From Viola odorata (lineage: Eukaryota > Streptophyta > Magnoliopsida > Malpighiales > Violaceae), in contig OY829545.1 of NCBI GenBank assembly GCA_963691705.1, forward strand, positions 33,219,475 through 33,283,474: DNA of 64,000 nucleotides, given 5' to 3'. This document shows, in pieces, positions 55,199-64,000 of the stretch. Made by a program: the position numbers and the translations under genes. The first letter of the stretch is position 1. Every line of letters starts with the position of its first letter. A model generated the notes under the pieces. It searched no databases and had not been told where the DNA came from. It saw only the letters and a program-made list of their open reading frames with translations.

Positions 55199-56425
55199 TG
55201 GATGGAGAGGCGAAGAATAAGAAAGAGTCAGAGAGTGCTTGGTGTGTGGTGAGTAAAATAATAAATTAATAAAAATGTTGTGATGTTATGGTATTGGTAC
55301 TATTAGTCGTAGGACGCGGTTAGGAATCTAAGAAGAGAGAGGAAAAAAAGGTATAACACGCGGTGTGTCATGGTATGCTGGAAGTGGAAAAGGTTTCTGG
55401 AGAGAGACAAAGGGCGGGGAAAAGGACAAGGTTATTGTGCATAGAAAGAGAAGGGAGGGAATGGACTAAAATATGGCTGAGTACTGCAGGGGACCAAATG
55501 CAACACTATTGATTGATTCATAAAAATAAAGTAAAATGATATATCCGGTCGCAATATTGAGGATGACTACTTCGAATTTGAGTTGACGAGGACTCAAAAG
55601 TTGGTAAAATATTTTCGAATCCTAAAACCTCTAGTTCAGTTAGAGCAACCCTTTACGTGTTGATGTATATATTATTATTTCTTTTAAATTCCAATAAATA
55701 ATATTTTGAAGTTTGATATAGATATTAAGATAATGATTGGAAAGATAACTTTAAGATATTTTCTTACAATTCTATCTCTATTTGTTTCTTTGAATTACCA
55801 ATCAATATTAACTACAAATTGTGTTTAAAGTTAGAAAAATTAGGAGTACAATGATACACAACTCTAATAAATACATTAGGAAAGATCTAAGGTCATATAT
55901 TTCGAGTTAAAAAAAAGTCTAAAATGTCATATAATCAAATTCGGAGGAAGCATGTTTGTTATTATATTCTAAGGAAAAAAATTTTGGTTTTCGTGTTTGT
56001 TTTTCCTTTTGAATGCAATGGCATCTTCTTTTGATTATAAGCACCTTGAAGAGAGAGGAGGAAATTGTGAGCATATAACGATTTTGATTCTTGTAGGTGA
56101 GAAAGTGAAAGAGTGAGTGAGATGTGAGAATTGGTGGGAATCAAGTCAATTACGTTTAAATGTGGGCATTTTTCCTTTTTGAATTAATACATCATGCGTC
56201 TCAAATATTGTTATTGTTGTTGTATTATTATGATGATTTTTTTTATAGATTATTTAGGGTCTCACACAACGACTAAAACTTTTAATTCATTTTCTTTCTT
56301 TCAATATGTTGGATTTAAAAGCATATTATAGTTATTTCTCAAATCATGTTATTAATTATAAAATAGTAATAATGTTATTAATTATATGCATATGAAAATA
56401 TAATTAGCATATACTATATATAATC
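55199..56425 (-). promoter_or_regulatory. RBOHF 5' UTR and promoter region
   Basis: Upstream of the ATG at 55198. The first ~250 bp on the minus strand are pyrimidine-rich (CTCTCTGACTCTTTCTTATTC) as in plant 5' UTRs. Two ACGCGG motifs, the core recognised by calmodulin-binding CAMTA factors, lie at about 55313 and 55355. A TATA box and start site were not assigned with confidence. The outer part is AT-rich and ends at the retrotransposon fragment. Confidence 0.5.
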
Positions 56426-56889
56426 TATATGAGTGGATGGTTATGTCGTTTGGGTTAACTAATGCCCCTAACACCTTCATGAAGTTGATGAATCATGTTC
56501 TTAGATATTTCATTGGTAAATTTGTAGTGGTTTATTTTGATGATATCTTGATTTATAATAAATCATTTGATGAGCATGTTTCGCACCTTAGGTTAGTCTT
56601 TCTTACACTTAGTGAACACCAATTGTATACTAAGCTTGCTAAGTGTTCCTTTGCTTTGGAACAAGTCAGATTTCTTGGCTTTATTGTGGGTGTAAATGGC
56701 GTGAAGGTGGACGAGGAGAAGATCAAGGTGATCAAGGATTGGCCGACTCCAAAGAGCCCGAGTGGCGTGCGCTCATTCCATGGCGTAGCGAGCTTTTATA
56801 GGCGATTTGTCAAAGATTTTGGAACTATTGTTGTGCCCTTGAATGAGTTAACTGAAAAGAATGTCCCTTTTAGGTGGGATCAGCCACAA
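56426..56889 (+). pseudogene. Chromovirus reverse transcriptase fragment
   Basis: Open from about 56426 to 56889. Landmarks are [13 protein letters not shown], the catalytic [44 protein letters not shown] and the thumb [19 protein letters not shown], all typical of chromovirus (Ty3) RT. It begins abruptly in the middle of the palm next to the AT-rich RBOHF upstream sequence, and ends abruptly at an LTR start, so both RNase H and integrase are missing. The FDD form of the YxDD box is common in Ty3 elements. Confidence 0.9.
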
Positions 56890-57439
56890 TGATACGAGCA
56901 CGGAAGCCTCCCTCCGAGACCCCACTAGAAGCCCGGACTTAGTCGCAATGCTCCTCTTGGCACTAAGGGCCGAGGATGTATTTGTGGAGGCGATGACCCA
57001 TTGGAGCCCTACAAGACCACACCGAGGCCTTGCCCTAGCAGGCCCGTGCCCCGCATTGCCATCGCACGCCCTTGCGCATCTGCGCCCTCGCCTTGCCCTC
57101 GCAGCCTAGTGCCCGTGCGCTCCCGCCCTCGCGCGCCCGTGCGCTCCCGCCCTCGCGCGCCCGTGCCCTCGCTTGCCCTCACGCGCCCGCGCCCTCGCCC
57201 TCGCGCACCCATGTGTGCCAGCGCCCTCGCCCTCGCGCACCCATGTGTGCCAGCGCCCTCGCCCTCGCGCACCCGTGTGTGTCAGCGCCCTCGCGCACCC
57301 GTGCGTGCCAGCGCCCTCGCGCCCGTACCTTGCGCCCGTGCACCATTGTCCATCCTTGCGGCCGCGCGCCCATAGCCAGCGCACCCGAGGCCCATCAGCG
57401 CCTATCCTCAAGCCCACGCTCAAGGCCGCGGTCATCCAA
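56890..57439 (+). repeat. Partial LTR (U3), GC-rich, joined to the RT fragment
   Basis: Starts TGATACGAGCACGG and follows the same text as the next LTR copy up to GGTCATCCAA, where the next LTR starts. It lacks the ~430 bp that would include the TATA region and the 3' end. The block 57040-57340 is a GC-rich array of CGCCCTCGCGCACCCGTG-type units. Confidence 0.85.
57040..57340. repeat. GC-rich tandem units in LTR U3
   Basis: Units of about 15-36 bp built from GCCCTCGCGCACCCGTGTGT and relatives. The lack of TA-rich triplets leaves several frames open on both strands, which explains the many overlapping Pro/Arg/Ala-rich frames here. They are not considered genes. A shorter version occurs at about 57630-57705. 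Confidence 0.85.
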
Positions 57440-58206
57440 TGATACGAGCACGGAACCCTTCCTCCGAGACCCCACTAGAAGCCCAGACTTAGTCGCCATG
57501 CTCCTCTTGGCACTAAGGGTCGAGGATGTATTTGTGTAGGCGATGGCCCATTGGAGCCCTATAAGACCACGCCGAGGCCTTGCCCTCGCAGGCCCGTGCC
57601 CCGCATTGCCATTGCACGTCCTTGCGCATCCGCGCCCTCGCTTGCCCTCACGCGCCCGCGCCCTCGCCCTCGCGCACCCGTGTGTGCCAGCGCCCTCGCG
57701 CCTGTGGCTAGCGCACCCGAGGCCCATCAGCTCCTATCCTCAAGCCCACGCTCAAGGTCGTGGTCATCCAAAGAAGGAAACCCTTTGTCCAAGGGTGTTT
57801 TTAGTATTTTTCTCTTTTGTAATAATTCCCCAATGAATAGAAGGACTTAGCCTCTTTTATAGGTTGTCTTTGATTGTGAATATGATTTCCATCATAAGAC
57901 CACTTAACTTAGGTTAGTTAAACAGGGTTCTTAAAACCTTTATCTCTTCTCTTCTCGGATTAGAGATCCTTGTATGCTTGTGGTAAGGTTGTCTAGGAAT
58001 TGCCCCTAGAAGGGTTTACCGTGTATGCAAGTTTGTTTATTGTTCTTCATCAATACACCTTCATCTTCAACCATAAATCCGCTGCACTATTCCGCAATCT
58101 CCTTGCGGCGTTATCTTCTCCATTTATCTATCTAATCATCACGCCAACCTCCCAAAGAGGACTAGATCCGTGGAAAGGCTCCAAACCGGAACCAAGGTCG
58201 TATCAT
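57440..58206 (+). repeat. Complete LTR of the TGATAC/GTATCA family (767 bp)
   Basis: TGATACGAGCACGG to AAGGTCGTATCA, followed by TTTGGTAGCAGAGC. Its 3' half, from about 57775, closely follows the 620-bp LTRs at 28466 and 30626 (CCCTTTGTCCAAGGGTG, TTCCGCAATCTCCTTGCG), while the U3 part is different. Confidence 0.85.
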
Positions 58207-58222
58207 TTGGTAGCAGAGCTCT
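58207..58222 (+). other. Primer-binding site after LTR 57440-58206
   Basis: TTTGGTAGCAGAGCTC, nearly the same as the sites at 29086 and 10309. Confidence 0.65.
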
Positions 58223-59690
58223 AGTCGTCCTCTAGGTTGGTTTTCCTTATTCATCTCATCTTCTCCACCTTTAAAATCGCTTCCCCTTTGTCATTTAATT
58301 TTGTTGTGTTGGGCAAATTATTTCTGTCCAAGAGTCATCTTTGAGTCTGTTTTGTTTTGCATTTTTTGTCAGTTGTCTCACCTAGTAAATTCTGAATTTT
58401 TTTATGCTGAAACTTCTATCTGAGTAGAGAAATTTTTGTTTTGGAGTCGACTGCTAACTCTATGATTTTTCCATACTTTTTGGCCTCTAAAGAAAAGTGT
58501 GCAGAAATTACTCGATAAAAATAGTTTTGTGTTGTGCGTCTTTTTTGTGTGTCTTCTACTTGGAATCGTCTTTTCCTTCCTTCTTCTAAGTTGTAGATCT
58601 ATGTCTTGTGAGCATGTCTGTTAATTTTAGTAATTTTTGTGCCACATTTTCTATGTTTTGAAGACAGAAAGCAAAAGTCTGCTTGGTGTTCTTTGTGTTC
58701 ATCTTGTATCCGTTTTGCTTTTTGAGGTTTGATCTTGTGTGAACAAAAAAATCCGAAAATTTGGTGTTTGAATAATTAAAATCTTCATCTTAATTCCTAA
58801 AACCGAATTGATGTAATTGGTTGTGTCTTGTGTTCATCCATGTACAAGAACAAGTGTAATGTGTGCCATATGGAGCTTGTGGTCCCATTTTGTTGGTTTG
58901 TGTAGGTGTCCTATAATATACTAGGTGCATATTAAGCCACATCATCTTCATTGCTAGCCTAGTATATCAATTAGGATATGCATAGAATATTCTTTTAGAT
59001 ATTTTATGAACACATTCTTGCCACCTCACTTGACACTCACTTGACACATCACTGGCCACCTCACTTATTTTGCCACCTCATCACTTATGCCACCTCATCC
59101 ATTTTTGGCGTTTAGTGAAATTTTTTATCAAGTCTCCAACTACTTGTCATACACTTAAGTACTTAAAAATACTTGTCATACACCTACACAAGTTTTCTTG
59201 AGCACTCTTGCACTCATTAAAAAAACAAAAAAAAACAAAAAAACAAAAGGGATCAAAAGAAAAGATCAACTCCCTTCTTCAAAAAGAAAGAAAGAAAGAA
59301 GAGTGAGTCAAAAGAAAGAGTCTCCTCCTTGTGTATGTATGCATTGTTGAAGTGTAGTAGTTCATTTTTGGTGTGCATTTGTTTGAGTTTCGATTTTTCC
59401 TTTTGTTGTTCAAACATTCGGCCTTCCTTTGTGTCTTTTTATTTTCGTTTCTTCTTGAGTCGTCTTCTTGGGAGATGGGAATACTTTCATATACAACATA
59501 CATGATTTGATTTCATTATTTCCAGTTATCAATTGCTTTCTCTTTTTCCACCCATTGCTGCTTCGTGTTTGTTTCCTCCCTATTTGCAGGATACAGATAT
59601 GCGTCAGTGGAATCTCACCATGTGGTCAACCTCCGCGCAACAAATCCATCTAATAAACACCCGAATGGAGTATGTTACCACTCCTCAATC
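58223..59690 (+). other. Leader of a TGATAC-family LTR element, end undefined
   Basis: From 58223 to about 59470 it follows the interior of the non-autonomous element at 29086 onward, including the AGGTGTCCTATAATATACTA block (58905; compare 29777). Beyond about 59480 the similarity ends and I recognise nothing until the array at 59695. No gene is supported. Confidence 0.6.
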
Positions 59691-59694
59691 AACT

Positions 59695-60020
59695 TCGTGT
59701 GGCGGTTCAAAACCCCACCTTTCAAACTATGCAAACTTTTCAAACTTTTGTGTGGCGGATCAAAACCCCACATTTCAAACTTTCGTGTGGCGGTTCAAAA
59801 CCCCACCTTTCAAGTTTCGTGTGGCGGTTCAAAACCCCACATTTCAAACTTTCGTGTGGCGGTTCAAAACCCCACCTCTCAAACTTTTGTGGGGCAGTTC
59901 AAAACCCCACATTTCAAACTTTTGTGTGGCGGTTCAAAACCCCACCTATCAAACTTTAGTGTGGCGGTTCAAAACCCTAGCTTTCAAACTTTAGTGTGGC
60001 GGTTCAAATCCCCACCTTTC
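59695..60020. repeat. Tandem array (9 x ~33 bp) in Tat element 3 3' UTR
   Basis: Nine imperfect copies of GTGTGGCGGTTCAAAACCCC followed by ACCTTTCAAACTTT. Three overlapping frames remain open through it because the unit length is close to a multiple of three; they are not genes. Confidence 0.9.
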
Positions 60021-60044
60021 AATCAATATTCAAGCAAAAGAGTT

Positions 60045-60440
60045 TAAGCCGACATCCGACGGGCAGCAGCGTCCGGAAGGATCTCGCATCAACCTCTCAA
60101 TGGGCAGCAGGGTCCGAGTGGAGTTTTTCAATTTTCTGCATCAACATCCTATGGGCAGCAGCGTCCAGAAGGATTTAAGCCGATATCCGACGGGCAGCAG
60201 CGTCCGGAAGGATCTCGCATCAACCTCCCAGTAGGCAGCAGTGTCCGAGTGGAGTTTTCAATTTTCTGTATCAACATCCTATGGGCAGCAGCATCCAGAA
60301 GGATTTAAGCCGACATCCGACGGGCAGCAGCGTCCGGAAGGATCTTGCATCAACCTCCCAGTGGGCAGCAGCGTCCGAGTGGAGTTTTCAATTTTCTGCA
60401 TCAACCTCCGACGGGCAGCAGCGTCCGAAGAAGGATTTCA
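60045..60440. repeat. Tandem array (~125-bp composite, 3 copies)
   Basis: Composite units contain GGGCAGCAGCGTCCGGAAGG, ATCTCGCATCAACCTCC and GTGGAGTTTTCAATTTTCTG. The GGGCAGCAG(C/T)GTCC submotif occurs about eight times. Confidence 0.9.
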
Positions 60441-60534
60441 GGGGGGCAACAACGCCTAAGTGAAGTTTACTTTCTTGCAATTTACTTTCCCGCAATTTAC
60501 TTTCCTGCATTGAATGTTGACGCGGCTCAGTCCC

Positions 60535-60670
60535 GCAACATGCGTCTGTCTGAATGTTGTAAGCGGTTCGTCCCCACAACATGCGTCTTTTTAGGTCGCG
60601 TAAGCGGTTCGTCCCCACGCGATGTCCTTCTAACATGTTGTAAGCAGTTCGTCCCCACAACATGTGTCTT
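60535..60670. repeat. Tandem array (~30-45 bp, 4 copies)
   Basis: Copies of GTAAGCGGTTCGTCCCCACA followed by an ACATGCGTCT-like tail. Confidence 0.8.
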
Positions 60671-60804
60671 TGTTCACCCCCACGCACTTTACTTTTCGCA
60701 AATTACTTTCTGTCTGCATTCACACTCCTTTAACTTGCGTTAAAATTTATGCACTATCTCCTTTCGAAATTTCCAGCATATCATTCTGCATTTACTTTTC
60801 TGCA

Positions 60805-61050
60805 TCAATCAGCTACGGCCTACGAGTGCGACCCTCGACGTAGCTGAAGTTTACTTTTCTGCATTGATCAGCGACGGCCTACGAGTGTGACCCTCGACGG
60901 CGCTGAGTTTACATTTTTCGCACTTTACTTTTCTGCACCAAGGTATGGACTGCAAGTACTACCCTCGCCCTGCCTGATTTCCATTTCCGCATCAATCAGC
61001 TACGGCCTACGAGTGCGACCCTCGACGTAGCTGAAGTTTACTTTTCTGCA
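60805..61050. repeat. Tandem array (~60 bp, 3-4 copies)
   Basis: Units contain ATCAGCTACGGCCTACGAGT, GCGACCCTCGACGTAGCTGA and TTTACTTTTCTGCAT. Confidence 0.8.
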
Positions 61051-61139
61051 TTTACATTTTCTGCATCAACGTCCGGATGTCAAGTTTACATTTCCCGCAT
61101 CGAGGTCCGAGACTTGCGGTGTCCCTGTTCGGATCTCAA

Positions 61140-61530
61140 ATTTACATTTCTGCAATTTACATTTCATCCCATCAGGGACAAGTCATTTACCTTTCTACAT
61201 CTACTTTTCATCCCATTATCAGGGAAGTCATCATTTACGTTTCTGCATTTACATTTTACCCCATTATCAGGGAAGTCATCATTTACATTCCTGCAATTTG
61301 CATTTCACCCTACTATAAGGGAAGTCATCATTTACATTTCAGCAATTTACATTTTTACCCCATTATCAGGGAAGTCAGACATTTTACCCCACTATCAGGG
61401 AAGTCATCATTTATATTTCCGCCAATTTACTTTTCACCCCACTATTACATTTCTGCTAATTTACTGTTCATCCCATTATCAGGGACAAGTCATTTACATT
61501 TTATCACCTACTTTTCATCCCCATTATCAA
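61140..61530. repeat. Tandem array (~45 bp, about 8 copies)
   Basis: Units of CCCATTATCAGGGAAGTCAT followed by CATTTACATTTCTGCAATTT. It is the array closest to the PPT. Confidence 0.85.
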
Positions 61531-61573
61531 GGAAGTTTGCATTTTTCAAACCATTGCTGGTTCGGGAGCAACC

Positions 61574-61640
61574 GTCTTTACTGCTCATCAAAAATCTCGG
61601 TTGCACCGGATTTTTGATAAGACAGTAAAGAGGGGGCAAC
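61574..61640 (+). other. Stem-loop and polypurine tract of Tat element 3
   Basis: The PPT AGTAAAGAGGGGGCAAC (61624-61640) is identical to that of Tat element 1. It is the end of a stem in which GTCTTTACTG and ATCAAAAATC pair with GATTTTTGAT and CAGTAAAG, with an inner CGGT/ACCG helix. Confidence 0.75.
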
Positions 61641-63619
61641 TGTTGCTACCCGATTTTGGATTTTTAAATTTTTCATTTTTCGCATTTCTATCATCAATTT
61701 TCAAAAATCACACTTCCATTTATTTTCATCAATCTGATGTTTATTTTTACACTTAATGTCGTTTAAAATTTATTTCATACTTTTTTCGCATTTTTATTAC
61801 TTTTTCCGTTCGAACTCGTATCGGTTCCCGAGTCAAATTCTCGAAACCAAGGGTCGAACAATTTCACTCATTAGTTACTTGTCTTTTATTATTATTTTAA
61901 CTCACGCCATCTCATGGCGTTTCGTTCAATTTTTATTCTTAGCATTTTCTTTTCTATTCGAACGTTTGTTATTTTTTTTTTTTGCGAATTTTATCAAGCG
62001 ACATAACAAACTTTTTGTCCTTGTATGCTAATTATCCTAGTTTATTTTATTATACGCCCTAGCATTTTCTGTTCAAAGATTTAGTAGAATTTTTGTGTAC
62101 CGCAAATACGAGCTAAAAATAACTCGCTCGTATGCATTAATTTGCATTAATGCAAGTTAATGCATTTCTGCAAAATGAAAGGACAACATCCTTATCCCTC
62201 GATCCTTCCCCCCAAACCGCCTTACTGTGCATCATCTCCTTCAATAAATAAGAACCGAACCCACAAGGAAAGGGGGGGGGGGGGGGGGGGGGGTTTCTGG
62301 AAAAAAGGGAGCTGGCTATTCGTCGAGAGGAAGAAGAGCTCGCCACTGCTGTGCTTCGTCCCCCCACCGAGCCACTGCCTCGCCGCCGTGCTGCCGCAGT
62401 CCGCCTGACAGCAGCGTTGCCACCGCCGAGCTGATATGCCGGACCGCCGCGTTGCTCTACCGAGCTGCCTTGCTCGTCGCTGCTCGCCACTGTTGTGCCT
62501 CGCCGCTGTACTGCCTCTGCCTTGCTCACCGCTGCTCGCCTGTCACGCCGCTGCCCTGCTCACCGCTGCTCGCCTATCATGCCGTTGCCATGTTGCTGCC
62601 GCTGTTGTGCTCTCATCACTGTTGCGCTGCCCCTGTTTGATCCAAGGAAGAAGAAGGCTGGAGGAGAAGAAGGGATAAGTGGGCTTGGGCTGTGATTTTT
62701 TTATTATTATTTAGTTTGGTCATGAGCCAAGCCCAAATGGAAAGAAAGGAAGGTGGGCTGTCTAGCAGCCCACGCGGTGAAGGAAAGGCCAGCCCAGCTG
62801 GGTTGGCCTGTTGGGCCTTTTGGCCCACAACAACGGGCATAGGCCCATTAGCACAACAGTGGGCCCAGTCCAGTTTTTTTTGGCCCACCGTTTTTTCGTA
62901 TGCTTTTGTTACTTATTTATTTTTCGCACCCATGAACTATTTATTTATTTTTCGCACCCCTATACTATTTATTTATTTTCGCACTTGTACTATTTAGCCA
63001 TTTTCGTATGCTTGCATGTTTGTACTGTTTATTTATTTTCATATGCTTGCATGTTTAATTATTTATTCTCGTATGCTTGTACTGTTTAATTATTTTCGTA
63101 TGCTTTGCATGTCTAGGTAATTATCCTGCCCACGTTGGTTCAAATTAATTACCTTTACTCACGCACAATAGTTGTCCATCAATCATCCTCTTCAATCTCG
63201 ATAAAAGGGTAAAATCAATCGATGCCCTTCGCAAGTAAACATTTCTCACCCTTTTATTTATTTCCCGCTTTTCGCATCTATATTCGTATGAATTATTTAA
63301 TCCGTTGGGTATGATCACGTAAATTTTGATTTTTCAAACATAATTTGAAACACCTCTTCAACCGGTAACCTTTTTAGGATGAGACTCGGGTGCCTCACAC
63401 CTTCCCGAGTCCATAAATCGACCCCGAACCACTGTTCTCGGGTTCAGACCCACTTTGCCTTAGCTTTTTATTTTTTTATGCATGACAATAGGTTCCCTAA
63501 ACCTAGAAAATTAGGGTGATGACTTCATATGCATTATGTGAGATGAGTCCGATTTCGTCTCACATTCCAGTCCCAAACCCGCGTCGCATTAGGATAAAAT
63601 CCAAAAAGAGGGTGCGACA
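61641..63619 (+). repeat. 3' LTR of Tat element 3 (1979 bp)
   Basis: TGTTGCTACCCGATTTTGG to GGGTGCGACA. Its last ~250 bp match the corresponding end of the 22532-25571 LTR (TGCCTCACACCTTCCCGAG, GTCTCACATTCC). It follows the PPT and is therefore a 3' LTR; only the 3' UTR arrays of its element are in the window. Contains a 22-G run at 62272-62293 and a GC-rich GCTGCTCGCC array at 62330-62640, which makes the short frames there unreliable. Confidence 0.8.
62272..62293. repeat. Poly-G homopolymer (22 G)
   Basis: An uninterrupted run of 22 G within the Tat LTR. As with the poly-C run at 16775, true length may be uncertain. Confidence 0.9.
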
Positions 63620-63946
63620 GGTAGCTTTGAGTTAGTGTTTCCTTTCTTTGTTTCCACGCATTGTTACTCTAATCTAAGTCTAATTAGTGTCCGATTTGAT
63701 CATTAGTCTTGGGCATTAATTCGGCTTTCCTCTTCACTTTCTTTCTTACCTTGGTTGTCTTGCTTTCCATGAACTCTAGTTGATCCGTAGGGTCTTGCTA
63801 ACCTAGTTGATTGGTTTGTGATTGAGATAAGAGTGTGAGAGAAAAGTGTGAGTATATTAGAGTGACAAACACGAGTAAAACACGTGAGGGAGAGACTAAT
63901 GTTTGTTATAGCACTTGCGTTTGTTTTCTTTTATAGGTAATTTTCT
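63620..63946 (+). other. Possible chromovirus 5' leader
   Basis: Resembles the leader at 42002-42796 (ACACGAGTAAAACACGTGAGG here; a similar CACGAGAGTAAACACGTGAAG on the minus strand there). No gene supported. Confidence 0.45.
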
Positions 63947-64000
63947 ATGTCATCTTGTTGTGAGGATGATGGGTCCTCTTGGGAAGAGGATTCTTGTTGT
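63947..64000 (+). CDS. Possible chromovirus-type gag start, cut by window end
   Basis: ATG at 63947 opens 18 codons that run off the window. The text is acidic and Ser/Cys/Trp-containing (MSSCCEDDGSSWEED). The preceding leader resembles that of the chromovirus at 42002, whose gag also begins Met-Ser, so a chromovirus gag is the best guess. Too short to be sure. Confidence 0.35.
   Translation, partial: MSSCCEDDGSSWEEDSCC

Noticed and set aside
54630..55220. 196-codon plus-strand ORF
   Set aside because: It is the antisense shadow of RBOHF exon 1, caused by the GC-rich third positions there.
57009..57727. Several long overlapping Pro/Arg/Ala-rich frames on both strands
   Set aside because: They arise from GC-rich tandem units that lack stop triplets in several frames; no domain is visible and indels between repeats shift them.
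59533..60047. Three overlapping ORFs with repeated GGSKPH / FKTPP peptides
   Set aside because: They follow a ~33-bp tandem array in a Tat 3' UTR. Three frames being open at once shows a repeat effect and not a repeat protein gene.
62137..62695. Cluster of short Ala/Ser/Arg/Cys-rich ORFs
   Set aside because: They come from a GCTGCTCGCC-type array in the Tat LTR next to a 22-G run.

Overview
The window is nuclear DNA of a flowering plant, almost certainly a eudicot. It has one intact intron-bearing plant gene, an RBOHF-type NADPH oxidase, set in nested plant retrotransposons (Tat, Athila, chromovirus and Copia types), a hAT transposon, a Mutator-like foldback element and a fragment of an endogenous plant pararetrovirus. 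No bacterial-type operon, CRISPR array, rRNA or convincing tRNA was seen. The species cannot be fixed from the sequence.

Left block (1-25571). Positions 1-3034 hold a decayed endogenous caulimovirid (reverse transcriptase/RNase H, minus strand). From about 3181 to 25571 lies a Tat/Ogre-like Ty3 element on the minus strand: 5' LTR 22532-25571, PBS, gag 20132-21754, four different tandem-repeat arrays (about 5010-6605), a PPT and a damaged 3' LTR (3181-4891). It has no visible pol. A second Tat element on the plus strand (6606-17769; 5' LTR, gag, protease, RT, RNase H, archaeal-type RNase H, integrase) is inserted in it and has lost its 3' LTR. A Copia element (10164-14673, TSD AGAAG) is inserted in the RT of the second Tat element.

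Middle block (25572-43560). A chromovirus on the minus strand (LTR and PBS near 42800, gag split between 41643-42001 and 25572-26713) was interrupted by a complete Athila element (26719-41637, two 1465-bp LTRs, TSD TGTAC). Its pol ORF is open over 1329 codons, while gag and the env-position ORF are broken. A short LTR element without pol (28466-31245, two 620-bp LTRs, TSD CATCC) sits in the Athila 3' non-coding region.

Right block (43560-64000). A foldback Mutator-like element (45253-47913, 10-bp TSD, about 400-bp arms) carries a hAT element (46157-47703, 8-bp TSD) whose transposase is an in-frame internal deletion. The RBOHF gene follows on the minus strand (48824-55198, 13 exons, 957 codons, all introns GT-AG). 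Beyond its promoter lie a chromovirus RT fragment fused to an LTR (56426-56889), a tandem partial/complete LTR (56890-58206) with a leader like that of the 28466 element, the repeat-rich 3' end and LTR of a third Tat element (about 59690-63619, plus strand), and the first codons of another possible chromovirus-type gag (63947 to the end).

The transposon genes do not form a pathway with RBOHF; they record successive insertions. The most unusual signals are a perfect 12-bp palindrome (TCTTAGCTAAGA) and close variants dispersed about twenty times through the Athila element, a 13-bp PPT-like motif repeated at its ORF boundaries, a conserved stem-loop that runs into the PPT of two Tat elements, and the nested hAT/foldback structure just downstream of RBOHF.
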